Below are positions 38,741-46,126 of a stretch of DNA of 64,000 bases, piece by piece; the stretch's first letter is position 1; the number at the start of each line of letters is the position of its first letter. Origin of the DNA: Bacteroidetes bacterium UBA1947. Its GTDB lineage: Bacteria; Bacteroidota; Bacteroidia; Chitinophagales; Chitinophagaceae. The notes under the pieces were generated by a model, which saw nothing but the letters and a program-made list of their open reading frames with translations, made no database searches and was not told the origin of the DNA. The position numbers and the translations under genes were made by a program. The stretch covers positions 192,773 through 256,772 of the forward strand of contig DDET01000038.1 in assembly GCA_002336915.1 (NCBI GenBank), in the 5' to 3' direction.

Positions 38741-38972
38741 CCCAACTGGTTTAAGTTTAGCGATAGCGTAGCTTAAATCATACTATGGAATGAAGGATTT
38801 CATCCGGCAGCATATATTCCAGCGAGAGATCAAGGCTCCCTGAATATCCCTGTTGGCCCAACTGGTTTAAGTTTAGCGATAGCGTAACTTAAATCATACT
38901 ATGGAACGAAGGATTTCATCCGGCAGCATATATTCCAGCGAGAGATCAAGGCCCCCTGAATATCCCTGTTGG
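38741..38972. repeat. Two tandem copies of a 116-bp repeat
   Basis: Copy 1 is 38741-38856 and copy 2 is 38857-38972. They abut and differ at three positions, all transitions. Each begins CCCAACTGG and ends CCCTGTTGG, and contains TTTAAG and CTTAAA as a short inverted pair plus ATGAA/TTCAT around GGA. No frame is open through both copies with coding character. Confidence 0.92.
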
Positions 38973-39071
38973 CAAGTATGAAGCATGGCCTTTGTGCTTA
39001 GCGTTCTTGTGCATTCCTTCAAAATTTCATTTTCACATTTTCATGTCTGTACATTTTCACATTAACCTGCT

Positions 39072-39974
39072 ATGATAAAACCACAAGAACACAACTCTGC
39101 TCGCGAGCTCTTTTTCCAAACCGATCATTCACAAGCCGAGATCGCGCGGCAGGTAGGCGTCGAAGCCAAGACCGTCAACCTTTGGGTGAAGAATGGCCGC
39201 TGGAAAGAAATAAAGGAAGCAGCTCGTCGCACACCATCCATACTTGTTGAACAATACTTTACTCAGCTTGCCGAGCTAAAGAATGCCATCGCCGGCCGCG
39301 AAGAAGGTGCACGCTTCGCCACACTCAAAGAAGCCGAGACCATGCGTAAGCTCATAGTATGTATCAACAACATCCAGAAGCAAACATCACTTGGTGCAAG
39401 TATTGATGTCATTCAAAATTTTCTCGGCCGCGTTAATAGTCGCGACAATGAGCTCACACAAAAAGTAATACCATACGCCAACGAATACCTGCAGGGCAAA
39501 GAGCTCAACGGCCACAAGTCTTTCGAGCTTGCCTACGACATTCCCGACCATAGTCAATCCATGGTCAATGACCAGTCAACGGACCACACTAACACGGCGC
39601 ATGCAGAAGAGGCTCCTTCCTCGTCTTTAGGGAAGGCCTGTCCCGAACCTGTTTCGGGAGTACCTGAAGGGCGGAAGGATCAACTCGCGCAAGGAGAAGC
39701 TTGCGAAGAACAAAGCTCAACCGAAATTCCGCAGTCAAACCATAGTCAATTCATGGTCAATGATCAGCCATTAAATGGACAGGAACAAATGATCTACCCT
39801 CCAAAATGCATCCGCGATCCCGACGACCCCTACACATTCTACTATGACAAAATAACCCAGCGCAAAGCCTTGAGCCCCAAATACGGCAAGCCACCTGAGG
39901 GCTTCCGCGAGGTGCCCAAAAAAGACCCGCTAAGTAAAGGTTACGACGAAGGTTTTGGCCCTTACAATTGGTAA
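39072..39974 (+). CDS. HTH protein resembling phage terminase small subunits, carrying inserted repeats
   Basis: The 300-residue product begins with a helix-turn-helix (DHSQAEIARQVGVEAKTVNLWVKNGRW, about residues 18-43) of the kind found in phage terminase small subunits and related orphan proteins. A helical stretch follows to about residue 155 (RRTPSILVEQYFTQLAELKNAI, EAETMRKLI). Residues about 158-232 look foreign: a 29-bp direct repeat (39547-39575 and 39739-39767, 27 of 29 identical) brackets a segment with small palindromes. The last 60 residues (YPPKCIRDPDDPYTFYY..) resume ordinary composition. No terminase large subunit or other phage gene is adjacent. It is probably an orphan gene tied to mobile DNA. 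Confidence 0.7.
   Translation: MIKPQEHNSARELFFQTDHSQAEIARQVGVEAKTVNLWVKNGRWKEIKEAARRTPSILVEQYFTQLAELKNAIAGREEGARFATLKEAETMRKLIVCINNIQKQTSLGASIDVIQNFLGRVNSRDNELTQKVIPYANEYLQGKELNGHKSFELAYDIPDHSQSMVNDQSTDHTNTAHAEEAPSSSLGKACPEPVSGVPEGRKDQLAQGEACEEQSSTEIPQSNHSQFMVNDQPLNGQEQMIYPPKCIRDPDDPYTFYYDKITQRKALSPKYGKPPEGFREVPKKDPLSKGYDEGFGPYNW
39547..39767 (+). repeat. 29-bp direct repeats bracketing an in-frame insertion
   Basis: ACCATAGTCAATCCATGG-type units at 39547-39575 and 39739-39767 differ at two positions. The segment between holds TCCCGAA/TTCGGGA (39641-39659) and CCTTCC/GGAAGG (39615-39636) inverted repeats. The reading frame stays open throughout. Confidence 0.75.
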
Positions 39975-40116
39975 AGTCCCGCTGCCCCCGGCTATTTCCC
40001 CAACTTAATGCGAAATACACACGTCTTTAATTAGAGATTAATAAAAATTATTTTCTTGTATTTGTGTGAAATATTCGTTAAGTTTATATCAATATTTATA
40101 AATAAATCCCCTGTTT

Positions 40117-41343
40117 ATGAAGATATTACAAACAAAACATTCGCTTAATAGAAAAATATTACGATTACCTGTATTTACATGCACTTTATTGTGCTTGTGT
40201 AACCTGTCAAATGCGCAGGCCATCCTGAACATAGAGGGTGCCAGTATACACACTGAGGCAAATACATTGATACACGTGAATGGTGATGTTAGTTTCACCG
40301 ATGGTAATATCGAGCACAACGGTGTAATGGAGCTGACCGGCAACTGGTCCAACATAAACCAAAACCAGAACGAGGCCTTCGCAGCCTCGTCTAACGGTGA
40401 AGTGAAACTCATAACAGGCATCCAGGAAATACAAGGTTATACTACCACTGCATTTCCTTCGCTCAGCCTTGAAGGCTATGATACCAAACGGCTCATCGTT
40501 AATACCAAAGTAACACGCAATCTGAATCTGAATAATATTCAACTGGATGTACGCGGTAACGATATGTGGGTAACCAATACGGCCACAAACGCTATTACAC
40601 GCAGCACAGGCTATGTCAACACCAGCGATCATCCTTTGGGCAGGTTAGTGCGTAGCGTTACTGCAGGCAGTTCTTACGATTATCCGCTGGGTGGCGGGGC
40701 ACAATATAAGTTTAGGCCTGTAAATGCAATAGCTGCAGATGATGGTGTGCTCGCTGCGCAATTCCAGAACTACGATCCTGGCAACGATGGCTTTCAGCGC
40801 ATGCAGTCAGCAGGGGTTAACTACAATGTCATCAACGATAAATTTTATCATGTCGTTACTTCAGTTTCAGGTGTTACTAATGCCGATATTAAGATCGCGT
40901 ATAACACAACTGAAGATGGTAGCTTTAATGGTCTCGCAAGGTTTATTGACAATCATTGGCTCGATGCAGGCAATTACCGCGACGCTGCAGAATCGGGCGA
41001 AGGTACCGACCACGCCATGCATCACCATATTTCAAGCGCCGGCGCCCACATATTGGCGCTTTCAGATACTATCGCAACCGACCCGATATTTGTCGTAAGT
41101 GGTTTTACGCCTAATAATGATGGCAAGAACGATTACTTCGCTGTCAAAGGCCTTGAAAATTATAAGTTCAATGAGTTGAAGGTATTCAACCGTTGGGGTA
41201 GGATAGTGTACACCACTTTATATTATAAGAACGATTGGGCAGGCAATGGCCTCGATATGGGCACATATATGTATGTGCTCAGGGTAGTGGATATGAAAGG
41301 AAAAGAACGGATTGTGAAAGGTGATGTGACCTTGATACGGTAG
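40117..41343 (+). CDS. CHU_C-domain surface protein B2
   Basis: This 408-residue close paralogue of B1 has a signal peptide (CTLLCLCNLSNAQ), VNGDVSFTDGNIEHNGVMELTGNW, IQGYTTTAFPSLSLEG, and a C-terminal CHU_C domain (GFTPNNDGKNDYF...VFNRWGRIVY...GDVTLIR). Predicted export is by T9SS. It precedes A3 by 60 bp with no terminator, so B2, A3 and C3 are likely one operon. Confidence 0.88.
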   Translation: MKILQTKHSLNRKILRLPVFTCTLLCLCNLSNAQAILNIEGASIHTEANTLIHVNGDVSFTDGNIEHNGVMELTGNWSNINQNQNEAFAASSNGEVKLITGIQEIQGYTTTAFPSLSLEGYDTKRLIVNTKVTRNLNLNNIQLDVRGNDMWVTNTATNAITRSTGYVNTSDHPLGRLVRSVTAGSSYDYPLGGGAQYKFRPVNAIAADDGVLAAQFQNYDPGNDGFQRMQSAGVNYNVINDKFYHVVTSVSGVTNADIKIAYNTTEDGSFNGLARFIDNHWLDAGNYRDAAESGEGTDHAMHHHISSAGAHILALSDTIATDPIFVVSGFTPNNDGKNDYFAVKGLENYKFNELKVFNRWGRIVYTTLYYKNDWAGNGLDMGTYMYVLRVVDMKGKERIVKGDVTLIR

Positions 41344-41403
41344 TGAAACATTAGTATTCAAAATTTAAAACTTGTCTCCTTTTAATCAATAAACTGTACT
41401 TGT

Positions 41404-44121
41404 ATGATTAAGCACAATTATTTACTCATCTTGCTTGCCTTGGTTTTGTCTTTCCCCACTAAAGGGCAGAACACAAAGAACATTGGTATCGGTACCAGCA
41501 CACCCGACCCCTCGGCCATATTGGATATCACCTCCACCGACAAAGGCGTATTGGTCCCTCGTCTTACAGCGGCGCAGGTGGCTGCAATAAATACTCCTGC
41601 CGATGGATTGATGGTATACCTTATTGACTCTGCATGCTATTTTTATTACAACAACTTCCAATGGGTATCACTTTGCCACCCTGGCACTGCAAGCAATGGT
41701 GCAACAATAGCTATTGTAAATGGACGTACCGATGTGCAACTGGGTAGTACACTGATCCACAATACTGATATACCGCTTGCCGGTAAAAAGCTTACCTTCT
41801 CCACCGTGGGTACAGGCGGCAATATAGGTGTTGGCACTTCCAACCCTGATCCTTCAGCAATACTCGATCTTACCAATTCAAATAATACAGGTATACTCAT
41901 ACCAAAGGTTGCACTTACTAAAACTACGCTGCAGCCACCGGTAAATAACCCCGCCATCGGTCTCATGGTATTCAACACTAATACGCAGAACGATGTTACT
42001 CCAGGGTATTACTTCTGGGATGGCACCGTTTGGATGCGTTTATTCTCTTCCAATCTTCCTGTAGTATCTACTGTATCTGTAACTGCACCTATTATCAACT
42101 CGGGCACTGCCCAGGATCCTAATATTGGTATCACCACCAGCGATCTCACCGGTAAAGGTTCTGTTGTAGTATCCAATGGCACAAATGTGCTTGCTGGTGC
42201 TACTCCTGCCGATATAGATGTGGTAGGCACTAATGGTGGTCTTTTCTATGGTACGGGTTCTTCTTCAGCTTTCACACCTGCAGGTACTGCAGGCCAGTAT
42301 TTGCAATCCAATGGTGCCGCTGCGCCTACCTGGGTAAATGGCTCAAATGTATTTGGCAGTCCCACAGTGAACGTGACCAATGGTAACGGCCAGTTGGTGG
42401 GCGGTACTAATATGAATATCGATGTGAACGGCCCTGCCGGTACATTATTGTACGGTACAGGTGCTTCTTCTGCTTTCACAGCACAAGGTACTACCGGCCA
42501 GGTATTGCAGTCTAACGGCACAGGCGCACCATCATGGGTTAATCCTAACGCGGCTTTAGTTTCTTCCGACCTTCTTGGCAGCCCCGTAGTAAGTGTCACC
42601 AACGGTACTGGTAGGGTTGTGGGTGCAGGTAATGCTAATATTGATGTTTTTGGTACTAATGGTGGTGTTATGTATGGTACAGGCGCTTCATCTGCATTCA
42701 CGGCTGCCGGCACAGCAGGCCAGGTATTGCGTTCCACAGGGGCAGGTGCCCCTGTGTGGGCCACGCCTAATGCACTGCTCGCCACTAATGATGTAGTTGG
42801 AGGTAGCGTTGTTAATATTACAAACGGTACAAGCCAGATTGTTGGAGGTGTTAATATGACAGTTGATGTTGCAGGTACCGGTGGTGGTGTATTATACGGT
42901 ACAGGTGCTTCTTCTGGCTTTACAGCTGCGGGCACAACAGGGCAAATACTAAAATCGAATGGCACGGGCGCTCCTGCTTGGGTCAATCCTAACACTACGC
43001 TCACCACAACTAATATGGTGGGTGCAGGGCCGGTAGTTGTTACAAACGGTACTGCACAGGCAGTAGGCATCGGCAACCCGACAATAAATGTAGCAGGAAC
43101 TGCAGGTGCTGTATTATATGGTACGGGCGCTTCATCCAATTTTACCGGTGCAGGTACTGCCGGCCAGCTCTTGCAGTCCAACGGTGCAGGTGCGCCCACA
43201 TGGGTTAATCCTCCTGTTTCATTGGCAGCCAGCAATGGTCTTCACGTAAGTGCTGCGCCTGATGTACAGCTGGGTGGCTCACTTACTTCAAACACCGCTA
43301 TTACGCAGGGCGGCTTTAGTTTATCTGCTTCAGGCGGTGCTATCAATTTGAATGATGCTTCCAATAATAATGTCAATATTGCTACCAGCTCTTCCACCGG
43401 CTTGGTGAATATAGCGAATGGCCCTTCTGCAGGTACCGTAGAAATAGGACGGTCGAACACGATCACAGCAACGGGTTCTAAAGTAGGTATAAACCAGCTT
43501 GCCCCTGCCCAGGCACTCGACGTGAATGGCAACCTCCAGTTCAGCAACGCACTGATGCCTGCGGGCAACGCCGGTACTTCAGGCCAGTTCCTGAAGTCCA
43601 ATGGCGCAGGTACTGCACCAACATGGACGAACACCAGTTCTAAGTTCAAAGTGCCTTTTACGCTGGGTTACACACCAACATCTACAACCAACTATTTTGG
43701 TTTGAACACCCAGGCAATAGGGCCCTTCTTCACCACTACACCGGCCTCAGCCAACCAATACGTTGTTATTTCTGATGCTACATATATTGCACCCGCTACC
43801 TCCACTATAACCAGGGTATATGGCTGGGTTTGGCAGCAAAGCTGGCTGGCTGCATCAGCTGTTACTTATTATGTCTACTATTACGCTAACCCAACAAGTG
43901 GCAACACCTACACAACGCTCATTCCGGGAACCTTGTTGAACCCCGGTGGAACATTTGTAAATATGACCAATGCTTCATTAGGTGTTTATTCATTTTCAAT
44001 ACCATTATCCACCACGCTTAATGCCGGGGATATTATTGTAGTGTACGTGCAGTTCAACTCTGTACCAATTTTGGGTTCAACAACTTTCAGGTGCAGTGGT
44101 TTTGTTGAAATTGCTGAATAA
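41404..44121 (+). CDS. Tail-fibre-like repeat adhesin A3
   Basis: The 905-residue product has a signal peptide (VLSFPTKGQ), NIGIGTSTPDPSAILDIT and GVLVPRL, a second NIGVGTSNPDPSAILDLT module, and five repeats of about 72 residues (42151-43230). A short INLNDASNNNVNIAT region and a KVGINQLAPAQALDVNG module follow. The C-terminal domain of about 150 residues has YGWVWQQSW and NAGDIIVVYVQF. This tip resembles the tip of A2 in pattern but differs in sequence, and it is unrelated to the tip of A1. There is no sorting domain. Confidence 0.85.
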   Translation: MIKHNYLLILLALVLSFPTKGQNTKNIGIGTSTPDPSAILDITSTDKGVLVPRLTAAQVAAINTPADGLMVYLIDSACYFYYNNFQWVSLCHPGTASNGATIAIVNGRTDVQLGSTLIHNTDIPLAGKKLTFSTVGTGGNIGVGTSNPDPSAILDLTNSNNTGILIPKVALTKTTLQPPVNNPAIGLMVFNTNTQNDVTPGYYFWDGTVWMRLFSSNLPVVSTVSVTAPIINSGTAQDPNIGITTSDLTGKGSVVVSNGTNVLAGATPADIDVVGTNGGLFYGTGSSSAFTPAGTAGQYLQSNGAAAPTWVNGSNVFGSPTVNVTNGNGQLVGGTNMNIDVNGPAGTLLYGTGASSAFTAQGTTGQVLQSNGTGAPSWVNPNAALVSSDLLGSPVVSVTNGTGRVVGAGNANIDVFGTNGGVMYGTGASSAFTAAGTAGQVLRSTGAGAPVWATPNALLATNDVVGGSVVNITNGTSQIVGGVNMTVDVAGTGGGVLYGTGASSGFTAAGTTGQILKSNGTGAPAWVNPNTTLTTTNMVGAGPVVVTNGTAQAVGIGNPTINVAGTAGAVLYGTGASSNFTGAGTAGQLLQSNGAGAPTWVNPPVSLAASNGLHVSAAPDVQLGGSLTSNTAITQGGFSLSASGGAINLNDASNNNVNIATSSSTGLVNIANGPSAGTVEIGRSNTITATGSKVGINQLAPAQALDVNGNLQFSNALMPAGNAGTSGQFLKSNGAGTAPTWTNTSSKFKVPFTLGYTPTSTTNYFGLNTQAIGPFFTTTPASANQYVVISDATYIAPATSTITRVYGWVWQQSWLAASAVTYYVYYYANPTSGNTYTTLIPGTLLNPGGTFVNMTNASLGVYSFSIPLSTTLNAGDIIVVYVQFNSVPILGSTTFRCSGFVEIAE
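42151..43230 (+). repeat. Five in-frame repeats of about 72 codons in A3
   Basis: Homologous to the arrays in A1 and A2, with LYGTGASSAFTAAGTAGQ-type cores. The high similarity between units would allow unequal recombination. Confidence 0.85.
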
Positions 44122-44135
44122 TAAAATAAGTACTC

Positions 44136-44438
44136 ATGAAAAAAATCATCGAATGCACTTTGATCCTGGCTTTGTTCGTATGTTGTACGGCTGCAAATGC
44201 CCAGGAAGGAAAACAGGCGATTAAGCCTCTGCCCGCTGCAACAGGTTTGACTTCAACTGATAACAGTAATGTGGTAACGGAAGTTAAGAACCCGAACCAT
44301 TATGCGCCTGCCGTCACGAACGTTTCGGTGACAACAACGGTGCAAACACAAACTTATGATGGCCCGAAACCCTTGCCCGCATCAGTAACTGCGGCCGACC
44401 CCGGTAAGGGAGAGGTGAAGCAGGATAAAACAAAATAG
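44136..44438 (+). CDS. Small secreted protein C3
   Basis: The 100-residue product has a signal peptide (LILALFVCCTAANAQE) and a Thr/Pro/Lys-rich low-complexity mature part. No family is recognised. It starts 14 bp after A3, matching the A2-C2 arrangement, and shares a basic, Pro-rich style with C2 (PLPA, ADPGKG) without convincing alignment. Confidence 0.7.
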   Translation: MKKIIECTLILALFVCCTAANAQEGKQAIKPLPAATGLTSTDNSNVVTEVKNPNHYAPAVTNVSVTTTVQTQTYDGPKPLPASVTAADPGKGEVKQDKTK

Positions 44439-44455
44439 CTTGTTTATACACTTAA

Positions 44456-44491
44456 TAAAAACAGAGGTTCGGGATCGCCCTGAACCTCTGT
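44456..44491. terminator. Terminator between C3 and XRE regulator
   Basis: ACAGAGGTTC (44461-44470) pairs with GAACCTCTGT (44482-44491). On the minus strand the stem is followed by a run of five T residues, so it mainly ends the XRE gene and may also stop plus-strand transcripts. Confidence 0.8.
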
Positions 44492-44513
44492 TCATTGAAT
44501 TAGCTCATATTTG

Positions 44514-44846
44514 TTAGTTCTGACTAGCTTCCACGCCGGCCATTACCTCATTATCATTTGTAGATACCATCTGCATGGCCAGGCTTTTTATCGAGGGGAA
44601 GAGTAGGGCGTAAATTGCTTTCTTGCTTTCAGGTATATCAGTGTCCTGCATGCCTAATATGTACAATAAAGAATCGGGTACCTGCAGTGCGTCACATATC
44701 TTCTTAAGTGTTCGTGTGCTGGGCCTTTTTAATCCTGTTTCTATTTGTGATAGGCTGGTTTGGGAGATCCCCGTCATTTCAGAAAGTTCGTACTGTTTAA
44801 TTCCAAGCTGTTTCCGTACCGATGTTATTGCTTTTCCAAGGTTCAT
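44514..44846 (-). CDS. XRE-family HTH regulator
   Basis: The 110-residue product has an N-terminal Cro/C1-type HTH (LGIKQYELSEMTGISQTSLSQIETGLKRPS, about residues 14-43) and a helical C-terminal part of about 45 residues. It probably binds DNA as a dimer; its targets are unknown. It lies between the fibre-adhesin locus and the downstream end of the giant-adhesin operon, so regulation of either is possible but not shown. Confidence 0.88.
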   Translation of the reverse strand: MNLGKAITSVRKQLGIKQYELSEMTGISQTSLSQIETGLKRPSTRTLKKICDALQVPDSLLYILGMQDTDIPESKKAIYALLFPSIKSLAMQMVSTNDNEVMAGVEASQN

Positions 44847-44886
44847 GTGATTCGTCTTTTTGGTTACTTTTTTACTGTTTCCGCCG

Positions 44887-44894
44887 CAAAGATA
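44887..44894 (-). promoter_or_regulatory. -7 promoter element of the XRE gene
   Basis: On the minus strand TATCTTTG matches TAnnTTTG perfectly, about 41 bp before the start codon. No convincing TTG lies at the ideal distance upstream. Confidence 0.5.
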
Positions 44895-45002
44895 GCAACT
44901 TTAGCGCTCAAGAATGTTATCTAATGCTTAACATCCTGCACCCGCAGTCTTGTTTTTATCAACCAATGTGAATAAGCATTGAAATGAATATGTATTAATG
45001 CA

Positions 45003-45356
45003 TTACTCTTTGTCCACTAATATCTTGTTGATGCGCTCTTTTAGTAATGCAATTTCCTGTGCCAGCTTTTTATTATCGCTATGCAGTCGCGAGTTAACAA
45101 CAGAGAGGTGCAATAGATATATGAGGATTGCAAAAATGGCACCTGTAAATACCAGGTTAGGGGCCTCATACACACCAAATAAGTGCGACATGATCTCCAG
45201 CCCGTTCCGCCAGAAGGAGAACACGATAAGGATAATAGTACAGGCTATCCACGTTATAGCATACTCTTCCCGCAACCTGCCTTTGATGATCAGGTAGGAA
45301 ATGTATAGCAGGAACAAAGCACTAATGGAGATAGCTATTATCTGGATGCGGGCCAT
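45003..45356 (-). CDS. DUF2304 membrane protein
   Basis: This 117-residue protein has three membrane spans, a charged loop after the first (KGRLREEYAITW), and a C-terminal amphipathic coiled segment (VVNSRLHSDNKKLAQEIALLKERI). DUF2304 proteins typically sit next to polyprenol-phosphate glycosyltransferases, as here, where 3 bp separate it from the GT2 gene. It probably anchors or assists that enzyme at the membrane. Confidence 0.85.
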   Translation of the reverse strand: MARIQIIAISISALFLLYISYLIIKGRLREEYAITWIACTIILIVFSFWRNGLEIMSHLFGVYEAPNLVFTGAIFAILIYLLHLSVVNSRLHSDNKKLAQEIALLKERINKILVDKE

Positions 45357-45359
45357 ACT

Positions 45360-46067
45360 TTATTTTTTGCTGTATCGTATATAAGAGTAAAACATAGCAA
45401 TGGTAACCTTAACAATATAATAAAACGATGTGAAACTTTTTATCGATGAAACACCACCTTGCCGCGTGCGCATATTCACCGCCACTTCAGCCACCTGCAG
45501 CCCATACTTCGAGAATAGTATCAAAGATTCGGGCTCGGGGTACTCATCCGGGTACATGCTTGCAGCTATGTCTATAGCCTGCTTATCCAGTAACCTGAAG
45601 CCTGATGTGCTGTCATAGATGTGCTTGCCAGTAAGCAACTTGTTGAAGAGGTATAAGTAGCGTATACCTATCCTTCTTGTCCATGTAGAGCGGAAGTCAG
45701 AGCGTGTTATAAAGCGTGACCCTATCACAACGTTAGTCCCTTTGTTAAGATGATACTCCAGTAACTTATGCAGCTCAGCGGGGGGATGTTGCCCGTCACC
45801 ATCCATCTGCACTGCTACATCAAAGTTATTTTCCTGAGCATACAAAAAACCAGATTGCATGGCGCCGCCAATACCAAGATTTATGGGCAGCTCAAGCGAA
45901 TTGATGCCTAACTTTCTTATCACCTCTGCAGTTCTGTCTGTAGAGCAATCGTTAACGGCCAGTATCGATAGTCCATAAGCTCCTATTGTCCGCAACTCCT
46001 TCACCAATGCAGGTAAGGATGCTTCTTCATTATAGCATGGTATGATGATCAGTATTCGTTTTCCCAT
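45360..46067 (-). CDS. GT2 glycosyltransferase, polyprenol-phosphate sugar synthase-like
   Basis: From the ATG at 46067 the product is 235 residues, like DPM1-type enzymes without a membrane domain. It shows IIPCYNEEASLP, VNDCSTDRT, the nucleotide-sugar motif QMDGDGQHPP, and GSRF followed by a DSTSGFRL segment. It is predicted to make a polyprenyl-phosphate hexose (mannose in the best-studied members) on the cytosolic face. With DUF2304 downstream and a TMTC-like GT-C enzyme 60 bp upstream, it forms a complete donor-plus-transfer set. Confidence 0.88.
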   Translation of the reverse strand: MGKRILIIIPCYNEEASLPALVKELRTIGAYGLSILAVNDCSTDRTAEVIRKLGINSLELPINLGIGGAMQSGFLYAQENNFDVAVQMDGDGQHPPAELHKLLEYHLNKGTNVVIGSRFITRSDFRSTWTRRIGIRYLYLFNKLLTGKHIYDSTSGFRLLDKQAIDIAASMYPDEYPEPESLILFSKYGLQVAEVAVNMRTRQGGVSSIKSFTSFYYIVKVTIAMFYSYIRYSKK

Positions 46068-46126
46068 AGCTGGCAAGCACGTGAAAATAACAATGTTTTA
46101 CCTAAAAATATTATACTGAGCCTTAG

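Larger units (their letters stand above)
38267..39071. other. Repeat-rich intergenic islet splitting the B-A-C loci
   Basis: The 805-bp region has no credible gene. From left to right it holds a 13-bp hairpin (38308-38337), a short AGGATA tandem (38375-38392), GAACATTGAAC-like simple repeats near 38515, and a 116-bp direct duplication (38741-38972). Short blocks of the kind CCTTTGTGCTTAGCGTTC flank the duplication. Composition differs from the neighbouring AT-rich promoters. It reads like accumulated dispersed repeats rather than a regulatory region. Confidence 0.6.

Noticed and set aside
39072..39974. A prophage containing the terminase-like gene
   Set aside because: No large terminase, portal, capsid, tail or integrase gene lies nearby, so only an orphan gene is supported.
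29605..43649. Long Val/Pro-rich minus-strand frames opposite the fibre adhesins
   Set aside because: They mirror the repeat units of A1-A3 and have monotonous composition, as expected for shadows.
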